Source: an uncultured Roseicyclus sp.
Lineage (GTDB): Bacteria; Pseudomonadota; Alphaproteobacteria; Rhodobacterales; Rhodobacteraceae
DNA: 64,000 bases
Direction of reading: 5' to 3'
NCBI GenBank assembly: GCA_947491935.1
Contig: CANLLF010000002.1
Location: 558,001-622,000, forward strand
A program made the translations under genes and the position numbers. Positions 34,070 to 42,164 of the stretch are shown in pieces. The notes under the pieces were generated by a model. It saw nothing but the letters and a program-made list of their open reading frames with translations. It was not told the origin of the DNA and made no database searches. The first letter of the stretch is position 1. Every line of letters starts with the position of its first letter.

Positions 34070-34654
34070 ATGGTTGACCGGGTTCAGCACGTAGAGGCAT
34101 TTACACCTGCGGAGGCAGAAGCTCTCTCAGGGATCGGAACTGCTCTCCAAAGAGATCATCGCAGACGGTTTCCTAACTGGTTGCCTCAAAAGTCAGGGCA
34201 CGCAAGGTTTGATCTATTCCAATGCCTACAGATGCGGTTTGTCGCAGATGCGAGCGAGTTGGGAATAGGTCCTGCCCATGCGTACCAGACGGGCGAATGG
34301 GTTGCGCACCACGCTCTTGCATTCGCGCTGAACGAACCCGGCTGTGTTGCTGGTGACTTGTCTTATGAATGCACTCTTCCCGACGCGAACGAGGACGAAA
34401 TTCGAGAGTATACCGCCCGCCGTGTTTTTGCAGAGGCGTTTGGGCGACCCAAGATAATGCCAAACGAATTTGCATTTGTTTGGGGAGACGGCACCGACTG
34501 GTTCGGCCCGTCATTTTCCGATTGCCTTGAGGCATTACCCAGAGAAGACCCCCGCCGAGGGAAGCCAACAGTGGCAGTCCATTTGCCTTCCTTCGCACGC
34601 CAGATCGTCGTGAAATTACCGCGTCCAGCGGTTCGCATTCTCGTCGAGGCATGA
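34070..34654 (+). CDS. MerR-like winged-helix protein, putative element regulator
   Basis: This 194-aa protein has an N-terminal HTH-like start (AFTPAEAEALSGIGTALQRDHRRRF) typical of a MerR-like group common in alphaproteobacterial prophages. The rest (FDLFQCLQMRFVADASELGIGPAHAYQTGEW, later WGDGTDWFGPSFSDCLEAL) has no motif I know. The ATG at 34070 follows CGAGGCAGG. The long inverted repeat is immediately upstream. An ATGA overlap links it to the next small gene and so to the integrase, suggesting it controls or assists integration and excision. Confidence 0.7.
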   Translation: MVDRVQHVEAFTPAEAEALSGIGTALQRDHRRRFPNWLPQKSGHARFDLFQCLQMRFVADASELGIGPAHAYQTGEWVAHHALAFALNEPGCVAGDLSYECTLPDANEDEIREYTARRVFAEAFGRPKIMPNEFAFVWGDGTDWFGPSFSDCLEALPREDPRRGKPTVAVHLPSFARQIVVKLPRPAVRILVEA

Positions 34655-34863
34655 GTATGGAGCGTCGGCCCGCCGCAATTCGGAAATCAGATCTAACACC
34701 TGCTTTTGAGGCGGCGTTCTCGGCGGGTTGGGATGAAGTGTCGGTAGATACCCCTGTTCCGGGCGGGGAGCGTCTCAAGATCACCGCTCGGCGAAACCCC
34801 GAAACTGGAGAACCGGATATGTCTCCTCTCGAAAAATGGAAGGCGACCCGAAATGGGAAGTGA
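34651..34863 (+). CDS. Small hypothetical protein upstream of the integrase
   Basis: This 70-aa basic protein (MSMERRPAAIRKSDLTPAFEAAF...) begins with an ATGA overlap and ends inside the integrase gene (11-base overlap). The body contains WDEVSVDTPVPGGERLKITARR and a short basic tail. It might be a recombination directionality factor by position, but no HTH is visible. Confidence 0.65.
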   Translation: MSMERRPAAIRKSDLTPAFEAAFSAGWDEVSVDTPVPGGERLKITARRNPETGEPDMSPLEKWKATRNGK

Positions 34864-35902
34864 CCTTCCCAAAGGCGTGCACCGCGTCCGGCGGAAGCTG
34901 GCGAACGGCAAGAGTCGCTTTCACTTCTACGCCTGGCGTGGTGGTCCCAAATTCTGGGAAGATGACCACCGCAAACCGAGCGACCCCGCGTTCTATCAAG
35001 CATTTGCCGAAGCCACTGCGCGCCCGAAGCCGGCCGACTATACGACGCCCCAGATGGTGGATGACTTCCTGTCCAGTACCGCCATGCCCAAGGGCGAACG
35101 GTCGCGCGCCGACATTCGGAAATGGGGCTTGCGCTTTGCGGACCATTTCAAGGATGCGCCTGCCGTCATCTTTGAGGAACGCGGCGCACGGGGCGAGGTG
35201 AACGCATGGCGGGCGCTCTGGAAGCACTCGCCCAAGCAGCACGATATGGCGGGCACCCACGCGGTTCGCATTCTCAATTGGGCGGTAGATGAGGGCAAGC
35301 TGTCCGAACATCACTGCCACAAGCTCCACCGGCTCTATGAGGTGGACCGCTCGGAAATCGTCTGGACCCCGGCCGACCGGGAAGTCTTCAACGCGGCCGC
35401 GCCGGAATGGGTGCGCCGCATTCTCTGCGCAGCCTGCGAAACAGGCTTGCGCCCGGCTGACCTGATCAAGCTGACCCAGGCCCATGTCGAACAGACGCCG
35501 CGCGGCCGCCGCCTTCGCGTTAGGACGAACAAGCGCAAGCGGCTGGCCCATATCCCGATCACGCCCGCGTTGGCCGAGGTGATCGACACGACCCCACCGG
35601 GACGGTTGCTGATCCTCACGAATGCCAACGGTAACGCCCTGACCCCGCACCGCGCGTCCGAGGGTGTCCGCCAGTGGCGCGACAAGGCCAAGCTGTCCGA
35701 TGAGCTGCGCCTGTATGATGCGCGCGGGACGGCTGCAACGCGCCTGCTAAATGCGGGCCTGTCGCTTGCTGAAATCGCCAATCACATGGGCTGGTCTGTC
35801 CGCTATGCTGCGAACGTGATCGAGCATTACGCCCGCGTGTCGCCCGACGAAACCGACGCGGTTCTGGTCAAGCTGGCCCAAGCGAAAGGGGGTGTAGCAT
35901 GA
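34853..35902 (+). CDS. Tyrosine recombinase (integrase)
   Basis: This 349-aa site-specific recombinase has an N-terminal arm region, a core-binding domain and a C-terminal catalytic domain. Visible residues are the first Arg in ACETGLRPADL (Arg200), a Lys in NKRKRLAHIP (227-229), Tyr-Asp-Ala-Arg with Arg291, Trp314 in HMGWS, and the nucleophile Tyr326 in IEHYARV. The first His of the usual H-x-x-R box is Tyr288 here. It ends 75 bases from the tRNA-Cys repeat, consistent with catalysing integration there. Confidence 0.92.
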   Translation: MGSDLPKGVHRVRRKLANGKSRFHFYAWRGGPKFWEDDHRKPSDPAFYQAFAEATARPKPADYTTPQMVDDFLSSTAMPKGERSRADIRKWGLRFADHFKDAPAVIFEERGARGEVNAWRALWKHSPKQHDMAGTHAVRILNWAVDEGKLSEHHCHKLHRLYEVDRSEIVWTPADREVFNAAAPEWVRRILCAACETGLRPADLIKLTQAHVEQTPRGRRLRVRTNKRKRLAHIPITPALAEVIDTTPPGRLLILTNANGNALTPHRASEGVRQWRDKAKLSDELRLYDARGTAATRLLNAGLSLAEIANHMGWSVRYAANVIEHYARVSPDETDAVLVKLAQAKGGVA

Positions 35903-35976
35903 ACAAAACTGTAAACGCCCCTGTAAACGGAGCAGGCCGCGCAAGCAGCAGTGAGGCGCAAGTGTCTGATATTAAA

Positions 35977-36023
35977 TGGAGGCGAGTACCGGAATCGAAC
36001 CGGTGTACACGGATTTGCAATCC
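35977..36023. repeat. Right attachment site within tRNA-Cys
   Basis: This 47-bp segment is identical to 25890-25936 and makes up the 3' part of the intact tRNA-Cys gene. Identity stops after CAATCC, where this copy continues into the tRNA 5' half. Confidence 0.93.
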
Positions 36024-36050
36024 GCTGCGTAACCACTCCGCCAACTCGCC
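35977..36050 (-). tRNA. tRNA-Cys (GCA)
   Basis: The 74-nt cloverleaf runs 5' GGCGAGT ... ACTCGCC T CCA 3' on the minus strand, with CCA encoded. The anticodon loop is TTGCAAA (anticodon GCA) and the T arm has GGTTCGATTCC. The element's right attachment repeat occupies its 3' 47 bases (35977-36023), and integration left this copy intact. Confidence 0.97.
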
Positions 36051-36232
36051 GCCGTGGTGCGTGTCGTGCATAAGTGAGGCTCCCACCTCCGACAACCCCC
36101 AATCGTGGCGCGTGAGCCACTGTGACGTGGCCAGAATTGGCCCGGTTGAGCGCCGCGGCCCAGCGTGCGGTTGCGTGCGTTTGGGCTATGTGCGATGACA
36201 AATTCAGAAACTAGACGAAATGGTTCAGTTTG

Positions 36233-36886
36233 ATGTCCGACTTCACACAACGCCGCGTCACGATGGTTGATACGCAAGTCCGCCCATCGGATGTAACCCA
36301 GTTCCCGATCCTCGATGCCATGCTCAACGTCCCGCGCGAGGTCTACGTCCCGGACGCGCAGCGGGATCTGGCCTATGTGGACGGGTCGATCGACCTCGGC
36401 GACGGGCGACAATTGCTTGACCCGCGCGCGATCGCAAAACTGCTGGAGGCCCTGTCGCCGACGCCAACGGACCTGGTCCTCGAAATCGGCGTGAACGGCG
36501 GCTACACCACCGCACTTTTGGCCCATATGTCCGAGGCCGTCGTCGCCGTGGAAGAAGACGAGGCGCTTGCCAAGGACGCGCAGGCCGCGCTGAGCGATCA
36601 GGGCGTGGATAATGCGGCGTTGATCACCGGCCCGCTGGTTGCCGGAAGCGCCAAGCACGGGCCGTTCGATGCCATTGCGATGTTCGGCGGAGTCGAGGAC
36701 ATCCCGGCCGAGATCACCGACCAACTCAAGGATGGCGGCAAGATCGCCGCGATCTTCATGGATGGCCCGTTGGGTGAAGCCCGGATCGGGTTCAAATCAG
36801 ACGGTCGAGTATCCTGGCGCATGGCTTTCAACGCGACGGCCCCGATCCTTCCGGGCTTTGCGAAGGTCCCAAGTTTCGAATTCTGA
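36233..36886 (+). CDS. Protein-L-isoaspartate O-methyltransferase-like protein
   Basis: This 217-aa protein belongs to the PCMT family. The early MVDTQVRPSDVTQFPILDAML matches alphaproteobacterial members, and LVLEIGVNGGYTTALLAHM is the SAM-binding motif I (with Asn in place of one usual Gly). The last beta strands are degenerate compared with E. coli Pcm, so the activity may differ. ATG at 36233 (an in-frame TTG sits just before). It lies before tolC, an arrangement I associate with Rhodobacterales; cytoplasmic. Confidence 0.82.
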   Translation: MSDFTQRRVTMVDTQVRPSDVTQFPILDAMLNVPREVYVPDAQRDLAYVDGSIDLGDGRQLLDPRAIAKLLEALSPTPTDLVLEIGVNGGYTTALLAHMSEAVVAVEEDEALAKDAQAALSDQGVDNAALITGPLVAGSAKHGPFDAIAMFGGVEDIPAEITDQLKDGGKIAAIFMDGPLGEARIGFKSDGRVSWRMAFNATAPILPGFAKVPSFEF

Positions 36887-36933
36887 TCGGCAGGCGCAAA
36901 AATCCACTGACAGAGCGCGATCAACAGACTAAG

Positions 36934-36942
36934 TTATCCACA
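36934..36942 (+). promoter_or_regulatory. Perfect DnaA-box sequence upstream of tolC
   Basis: TTATCCACA matches the DnaA consensus. It is followed by AT-rich AAT repeats (about 36955-36969) in the 102-bp gap before the tolC gene. A single box does not make an origin; it may be chance or link tolC expression to DnaA. Confidence 0.4.
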
Positions 36943-36988
36943 AGCAAAAGCAGCAATAATAATAATTTACAGGCGGAAGGAGCTTATC

Positions 36989-38374
36989 ATGGCTCAAAGC
37001 TGGACCTCCCGGATGCGCACGGCATTGACGGCGATCACGGTAACATTTGCCACTATCCTTCCGGCGCACGCCGATGGTTTACGGCAGGTCATGGTTGATG
37101 CGTACCGGCATTCTAACCTACTGGAACAAAACCGATATTTACTCCGAGTGCAGGACGAGGGCGTGGCGCAGGCGGTTGCACAATTGCGCCCGGTGCTCAC
37201 CTTCGTGGCATCGACCAGCCGTGATGTGATCAACAATACGTCGAACGCGTCGGCCGCACTCGTTGCGGAATATCTGCTTTATGACGGCGGGGCGCGCCGC
37301 TTCGCGCTGGACGCGGCAGAGGAAACCGTGCTGGCCACCCGCGAACAACTTGTCTCTTTAGAGCAACAGGTGCTGCTCGATGCGGTGACCGCTTACATGA
37401 ACGTTTGGCGGGATATGCAGGTGGTCGGTGTGCGAGAACGCAACGTGCGTGTGATCACGCAGCAGCTGCGCGCCGCGCAGGACCGCTTCGAAGTCGGTGA
37501 AGACACGCGCACCGATGTGGCCCAGGCCGAGGCGCAGCTTGCAACGGCCCGATCGCAATTGGCTGGCGCGCAGGGCGCGCTCGATATCAGCCGTGAGTTG
37601 TTCAACCTGGCCGTGGGCCGCTATCCCGGCGGACTGTCCGGCCCCGGGTCCTTGCCCCATCTGCCGCGAACCGAAGACGCGGCGCGCGCGCTTGCCCGCC
37701 AGGAACATCCGGCCATCCGTGCCCTGCAGCATGAGGTGCGCGCGGCAGAGCTAGGGATCGAGCAGGCCCGCGCCGGTTTGCGCCCGCAAATCGCCCTTGA
37801 GGGACGCGCGACGGAGACATTCCTCAATCCCAACCCGCTGTCCGAGGGCTCGTCCGCCACGATTGGCCTGACCCTGACCCAACCGATTTACCGGGGCGGT
37901 CAGCTCCTGTCCCTGGAGCGGCAATCGCGGGCCCAGGCGTCGGCGGTGCGGGCGAGTCTGAACCAACAGGTTCGGTTGAATCTGCAGGCCGTCGGCAATG
38001 CATGGGCGCGAATGGAGATTGCATCGGCCCAGATCCAGGCCGCGGATCAGCGCATCGCGGCGGCCGATCTGGCCTTTCAGGGGGTCAGTGAAGAGGCATC
38101 GCTCGGCGCGCGGACAACGCTTGATGTGCTGGACGCCGAGCAAGATGTGCTCGACGCGCGGATCAGCCGGATCGAAGCCCAGACGGACCTCTATCTCAGC
38201 GGCTATCAGCTTCTCGCGGCATCGGGGTTGCTGACGGTCCAGAACCTGCATTTGCCGGTTCCGGAATATGATCCCGCCGCCTATGCGAACCTGTTCTCGA
38301 ACGCTCCGGCCCGCGTCAACAGCCCGCAAGGGGCGCAACTTGACGCCGTGTTGGAGCGCGTCGGTCGCGACTGA
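36989..38374 (+). CDS. tolC: TolC-family outer membrane efflux protein
   Basis: This 461-aa protein has a signal peptide (TALTAITVTFATILPAHA) and the TolC duplicated beta-barrel/alpha-hairpin layout. The two repeats have related motifs: DRFEVGEDTRTDVAQAEAQLATA in the first and EASLGARTTLDVLDAEQDVLDA in the second, plus IGLTLTQPIYRGGQ. It forms a trimeric outer-membrane duct for type I secretion and drug efflux pumps. GGAAGGAG precedes the ATG. No pump genes are adjacent, so it is probably a general exit duct. Confidence 0.93.
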   Translation: MAQSWTSRMRTALTAITVTFATILPAHADGLRQVMVDAYRHSNLLEQNRYLLRVQDEGVAQAVAQLRPVLTFVASTSRDVINNTSNASAALVAEYLLYDGGARRFALDAAEETVLATREQLVSLEQQVLLDAVTAYMNVWRDMQVVGVRERNVRVITQQLRAAQDRFEVGEDTRTDVAQAEAQLATARSQLAGAQGALDISRELFNLAVGRYPGGLSGPGSLPHLPRTEDAARALARQEHPAIRALQHEVRAAELGIEQARAGLRPQIALEGRATETFLNPNPLSEGSSATIGLTLTQPIYRGGQLLSLERQSRAQASAVRASLNQQVRLNLQAVGNAWARMEIASAQIQAADQRIAAADLAFQGVSEEASLGARTTLDVLDAEQDVLDARISRIEAQTDLYLSGYQLLAASGLLTVQNLHLPVPEYDPAAYANLFSNAPARVNSPQGAQLDAVLERVGRD

Positions 38375-38587
38375 ACCGATCGTCGCCCGTGTCTGACGGA
38401 CGGGTGCGGGGCCTGTAGTTGCTTTGCTTTTGAGGCAAATCCAACGCGGGTCGTTGCCATGATCTGTTGTGAGAATCTGTTGATTTGGGTATCTTCCCGG
38501 CGAGTTGATCATCAGAACGGCCCGAAAACGGGCGACAAGTGATGCGATCTGGGGTTGCGGCCCCTCCCGTGTCTGAGGAGAGCATGA

Positions 38588-39832
38588 ATGTCTGATCCTG
38601 CGAAATCGCCGGAAGAGATTGAGGATGTGCTGGCATCTGTCCGTCGTCTGGTCTCCGATCACGGCGCAAGCGGCACGGATGGCCCGTCTGCCGGAGCGGT
38701 CGTTCCCCAGAAGGACAGTCATGCCTCTGACGAGGGCGCGCGGCTGGTCCTGACGTCCTCCTTCCGCGTCGCGGATACGGAAGCTCCGTGGGCCTCGGCC
38801 GAAACGGACGGTGAAGATGCCTCAACGGATCAGACCGACACGCTGGTATCCGAGTTGGTGACGGCCGAGGATGAAGATGGGTCCGAGGATCATCCGCAAT
38901 CCACGTGGCAGCCCGATGACCGGATGGCGGAATTCGATATCGTCGGCGATGATGGCAGTGCTGGGGATGCGGACGACGGCGCCGATATGTCCGCGTTCGG
39001 GGCCTTGGAAGACATCTCCGACGATGACCTGGTGGATCTCACGCGTCTCGATGGTGCATCCTCCATGCCGGAGAACTTCGAATCCGATACCGGGGATGAA
39101 AACTGGCCCGGCGAAGGGGCCGAAGCGGCCCTGTTGACGCTTGTGGCCCGCCGCGATCCCGCGGCTGAGCCGCGCGCAAGTGAGGCGGAGTCCGACATCG
39201 CCGAGACGTTCGATGGTGATGACGCGTCGGATGCACTCGACGATCATGAAGGATTGGCGGCTGCAGAGGCAGGGCTGGAGCCGGCGGAGGTGGGCGAATC
39301 CCTTGAGGAAGACGAAGGTATTTCCGAGCCTGAATCGGCTGACGGAGGCAGTGAAACCGACGACATGACCACGGCCGAGCCCGCTGGCGACGGCGCGGAT
39401 GTGGATGACACAGAGATGCTCAGCGCAGCGACCGGGGATCTGGATATCGGCCATTCCCCTGCGGTGTCGGACGATGATCACACGGAGCATGACGCCTCGC
39501 ACCAAGAGATGCGCACGCCATTGTTCTCGCGCCGCGCGCAGACCGCCGGGGATGTTGACGCTGAGGTCGAGGCCGACGACGAAGACACGCCCACCGATGA
39601 AGATGAAATGGTCCTCGACGCCATGAGCGACGAAGCAGAGGGCGATGCATCGCTCTTTGCGCTGACCGATGAGTATGATGGGATTCTTGACGAAGAAACC
39701 TTGCGTGAGATCATCGTCGACGTTGTGCGTGAAGAGTTGCAGGGCGTCTTGGGCCAGCGCATTACCCGAAACGTTCGCAAATTGGTGCGTCGCGAAGTTC
39801 GCCTCGCGCTCGCGGCCGCGGATCTCGAGTAA
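38588..39832 (+). CDS. Acidic PopZ-like/DUF2497-like protein
   Basis: This 414-aa protein has a short conserved N-terminus (SPEEIEDVLASVRRLVSD), a long, very acidic, low-complexity middle (about residues 60-360, rich in Asp, Glu, Ala and Gly) and a conserved C-terminus (DEETLREIIVDVVREELQGVLGQRITRNVRKLVRREVRLAL). This three-part plan matches PopZ-type polar organisers of alphaproteobacteria, where the ends drive assembly and the acidic linker sets fluidity. The link to PopZ is inference from layout. AGGAGAGC precedes the ATG. Confidence 0.65.
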   Translation: MSDPAKSPEEIEDVLASVRRLVSDHGASGTDGPSAGAVVPQKDSHASDEGARLVLTSSFRVADTEAPWASAETDGEDASTDQTDTLVSELVTAEDEDGSEDHPQSTWQPDDRMAEFDIVGDDGSAGDADDGADMSAFGALEDISDDDLVDLTRLDGASSMPENFESDTGDENWPGEGAEAALLTLVARRDPAAEPRASEAESDIAETFDGDDASDALDDHEGLAAAEAGLEPAEVGESLEEDEGISEPESADGGSETDDMTTAEPAGDGADVDDTEMLSAATGDLDIGHSPAVSDDDHTEHDASHQEMRTPLFSRRAQTAGDVDAEVEADDEDTPTDEDEMVLDAMSDEAEGDASLFALTDEYDGILDEETLREIIVDVVREELQGVLGQRITRNVRKLVRREVRLALAAADLE

Positions 39833-40056
39833 CCGGCCCCTCCACCCGCCAGAGTGGATGGTCGCAGGTCATGTCAGTGTCCCTACGAGGGGTTTATTCC
39901 CCGACGCGTGCTTGGCGGCTGACGTTGCGCAACTGACCCCTGGGTGTTGGTGCGCGAGCGTTCTGCACCTTCAAAAGGCGTCGGATAAGTCAGGTCCGTC
40001 GGATAAACCGGTAAACCCCTATTGACCCCCGGGACCCCGCATCTGACCTTGCTGCC

Positions 40057-40914
40057 ATGTTTCCGATCCGCGACCATAACCCCTCCGAAAGAACCGCCTT
40101 CGTGACCTGGGCCCTGATCGTCACGAATGTGGTGATCTTCCTCCTGTATTACCCCGCCCTGTCGGGAAATGACGCCGCGCTCGAGGCTTTCTATCGCAAC
40201 TGGGGCTTGGTGCCCGAGCAGGTGCTGTCCGGCGGCCCGTTGCAGCCGATCGTGACATCCATGTTCCTGCATGGCGGCTGGATGCATCTGATCGGCAACA
40301 TGCTGTTTCTCTACATCTTCGGCGATAATCTCGAAGACCTGATGGGCCATGTCGGGTTCGCGGTGTTCTATCTGCTGGGCGGGCTGGCAGCGGCGGGCGG
40401 GCAGATCCTGTCCGATCCGTCCTCGACCCTGCCCATGGTCGGGGCCTCCGGGGCGATTGCCGGGGTGATGGGCGGCTACCTGTTGATGTTCCCCCGCGCA
40501 CGGATCGACGTGTTGGTGATCCTGGTGGTAATCGTGAAGGTCTTCACGATTCCGGCCTGGCTGATGCTGGGGCTGTGGTTCGGCCTGCAACTGGTGAATG
40601 GATTGTCGATGGACCTGGTGGGCGGGGGCGTGGCCTATTGGGCCCACGCGGGCGGCTTTGTGGCCGGTCTGATCCTGACTCTGCCGATCTGGTTGCGGCG
40701 GGGCGGGCAGGGGTATTGGGCCGAATTCGGCGGCAAACCACCGCATGATGAGGTGGAGTACCGCGTGGAGCGGCGGGGGCGCTCGCCCATCCCCGCGGTG
40801 CGCCGGGTGCGATCCGTCAGGGAAGCGGAGCGTCCCCTGGGGGATCTGGGGCGTATCCCGCGTGCAGGATCGCGGCGCGGCGCGCCGGGGCCGTGGTCAG
40901 GCCGCAAGGACTAG
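40057..40914 (+). CDS. Rhomboid-family intramembrane serine protease
   Basis: This 285-aa membrane protein has about six transmembrane helices. The catalytic dyad is Ser131 in GASGAIAG and His197 in YWAHAGGF; the upstream Asn is in HLIGNMLFLY (Asn81). After the last helix it has a basic, Arg- and Pro-rich cytoplasmic tail of about 70 residues without known function. It cleaves transmembrane substrates in the inner membrane; substrate unknown. Confidence 0.9.
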   Translation: MFPIRDHNPSERTAFVTWALIVTNVVIFLLYYPALSGNDAALEAFYRNWGLVPEQVLSGGPLQPIVTSMFLHGGWMHLIGNMLFLYIFGDNLEDLMGHVGFAVFYLLGGLAAAGGQILSDPSSTLPMVGASGAIAGVMGGYLLMFPRARIDVLVILVVIVKVFTIPAWLMLGLWFGLQLVNGLSMDLVGGGVAYWAHAGGFVAGLILTLPIWLRRGGQGYWAEFGGKPPHDEVEYRVERRGRSPIPAVRRVRSVREAERPLGDLGRIPRAGSRRGAPGPWSGRKD

Positions 40915-40947
40915 CATTTATGACGGCAGGGGCCAGCCCGAGGCGCA

Positions 40948-41511
40948 TCAGGCGCGCTCGGAATAGTCCATCGTCTCGGTGTTCACGATGATGTCCTCAT
41001 CCTGACCCACAAAGGGGGGCACCATGATCTTGACGCCGTTATCGAGGATCGCCGGTTTGAACGAGTTCGCGGCCGTCTGGCCCTTGACCACCGGTTCGGT
41101 CTCCACAACCTTGCAGGTCACTTTCTGCGGCAACGTCGCGTTGAGCGCTTCCTCGTCATAGAATTCCACAACGATGGTCATGCCGTCCTGAAGGAACGGC
41201 CGCCGCTCGCCCAGAAGGTCGGCCGGCAACTCGATCTGCTCGTAGGTTTCGGCGTCCATAAAGACGAGCATCCCGTCGGATTCGTAGAGGAATTGCTGGT
41301 CCTTCTGCTCCAAACGGACCCGCTCCACCTTGTCGGCGGACCGGAAGCGCTCGTTGAGCTTGGAGCCGTTACGCAGATTGCGCAATTCGACTTGCGCAAA
41401 CGCGCCGCCTTTGCCGGGCTTGACGTGATCGACCTTCACCGCGGCCCACAGGCCGCCATTGTGTTCCAGCACATTGCCGGGGCGAATCTCGTTACCGTTA
41501 ATTTTTGGCAT
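40948..41511 (-). CDS. efp: Translation elongation factor P
   Basis: This 187-aa protein is EF-P: an N-terminal KOW-like domain with the modifiable lysine in KPGKGGAF (Lys34), an OB domain ([18 protein letters not shown]) and a C-terminal domain with [24 protein letters not shown]. It rescues ribosomes stalled at polyproline. The start at 41511 ([12 protein letters not shown]) fits the family; longer upstream frame is noncoding. Confidence 0.95.
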   Translation of the reverse strand: MPKINGNEIRPGNVLEHNGGLWAAVKVDHVKPGKGGAFAQVELRNLRNGSKLNERFRSADKVERVRLEQKDQQFLYESDGMLVFMDAETYEQIELPADLLGERRPFLQDGMTIVVEFYDEEALNATLPQKVTCKVVETEPVVKGQTAANSFKPAILDNGVKIMVPPFVGQDEDIIVNTETMDYSERA

Positions 41512-41725
41512 GTGGCAAAACCTTGGCGAAACCTTGAGAAATCGTTGACGGCTCCTATATCTGGTCGTTGGAGGGGTGTCCATACACCGGAAAAAGTGCG
41601 GAAAATCGCGTAGCATTGCGCTGAGCGAATACCACATATGCGAAATTCGCATCCCTGCGGAGCACAGAATCTGGGCATAAGGACCCTCACGCCAAAAATG
41701 CAAGAGCAATAAAAAGGAAGACGGA

Positions 41726-42037
41726 ATGCGGGATTTCGTTGACGGAACCGCCTTCAACTTTGAACAGGGCACACGCGCGCGGAAGCTTTTCGCCGCTGTG
41801 GTACTGGCCGCGTTGGATGATGCGATTGCCGATGACAAGAAATATGGAAACGGGCCTGAGCAGATTGCCCGGTGGGCACGCTCGCGCGATGGCCGCGAAG
41901 TGCTGTCATGCGCCGGGATCGACCCGAACGAACGGGTTGTGCAAGGTTTGATGGCGTTTGTCGGAAACGGGGTTCGGACCTCCGTGGCGCTCAGCCGCGA
42001 GGAAAGCGAACGTCGCTCTCAGGCCGAAGCCGCCTGA
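41726..42037 (+). CDS. Conserved small Rhodobacterales protein (DUF6280-like)
   Basis: This 103-aa soluble protein ([27 protein letters not shown]...) matches a conserved family I associate with Rhodobacteraceae. No catalytic motif is visible. AGGAAGACGG precedes the ATG, and a strong terminator follows at 42068. It is likely monocistronic and divergent from efp. Confidence 0.8.
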   Translation: MRDFVDGTAFNFEQGTRARKLFAAVVLAALDDAIADDKKYGNGPEQIARWARSRDGREVLSCAGIDPNERVVQGLMAFVGNGVRTSVALSREESERRSQAEAA

Positions 42038-42067
42038 CCCGACAGCCAATAAGCTGCCAGCTTCGAA

Positions 42068-42094
42068 AACGCGCCCCTCTGCAGGGCGCGTTTT
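42068..42094 (+). terminator. Intrinsic terminator
   Basis: The hairpin ACGCGCCC ... GGGCGCGT is followed by a T-rich run (TTTTTCGTTT) about 30 bases after the stop of the small conserved gene. Typical rho-independent structure. Confidence 0.85.
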
Positions 42095-42164
42095 TCGTTT
42101 CGGGACCGGTTTACATCGCGCGCCAAAGCGGCCTTCATCGCGGGCACGAAATGGGGGACGGTTT

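Larger units (their letters stand above)
25890..36023. mobile_element. Integrated phage-satellite-like element in tRNA-Cys
   Basis: The element is bounded by two identical 47-bp copies of the tRNA-Cys 3' end (25890-25936 and 35977-36023). The right copy is part of an intact tRNA-Cys, and a tyrosine integrase gene lies beside it. Inside, about 10 kb encode on the plus strand a connector, large terminase, HNH nuclease, HK97-type capsid, prohead protease and portal, and a small regulatory block. I find no tail, lysis, replication or small terminase gene that I can recognise. The content matches the idea of a capsid-forming satellite that borrows tails from a helper phage; a reduced prophage is the main alternative. 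Confidence 0.82.

Noticed and set aside
35899-36198. Short ORF across the right attachment site
   Set aside because: It is mostly the tRNA-Cys sequence read in frame; no start signal or family match.
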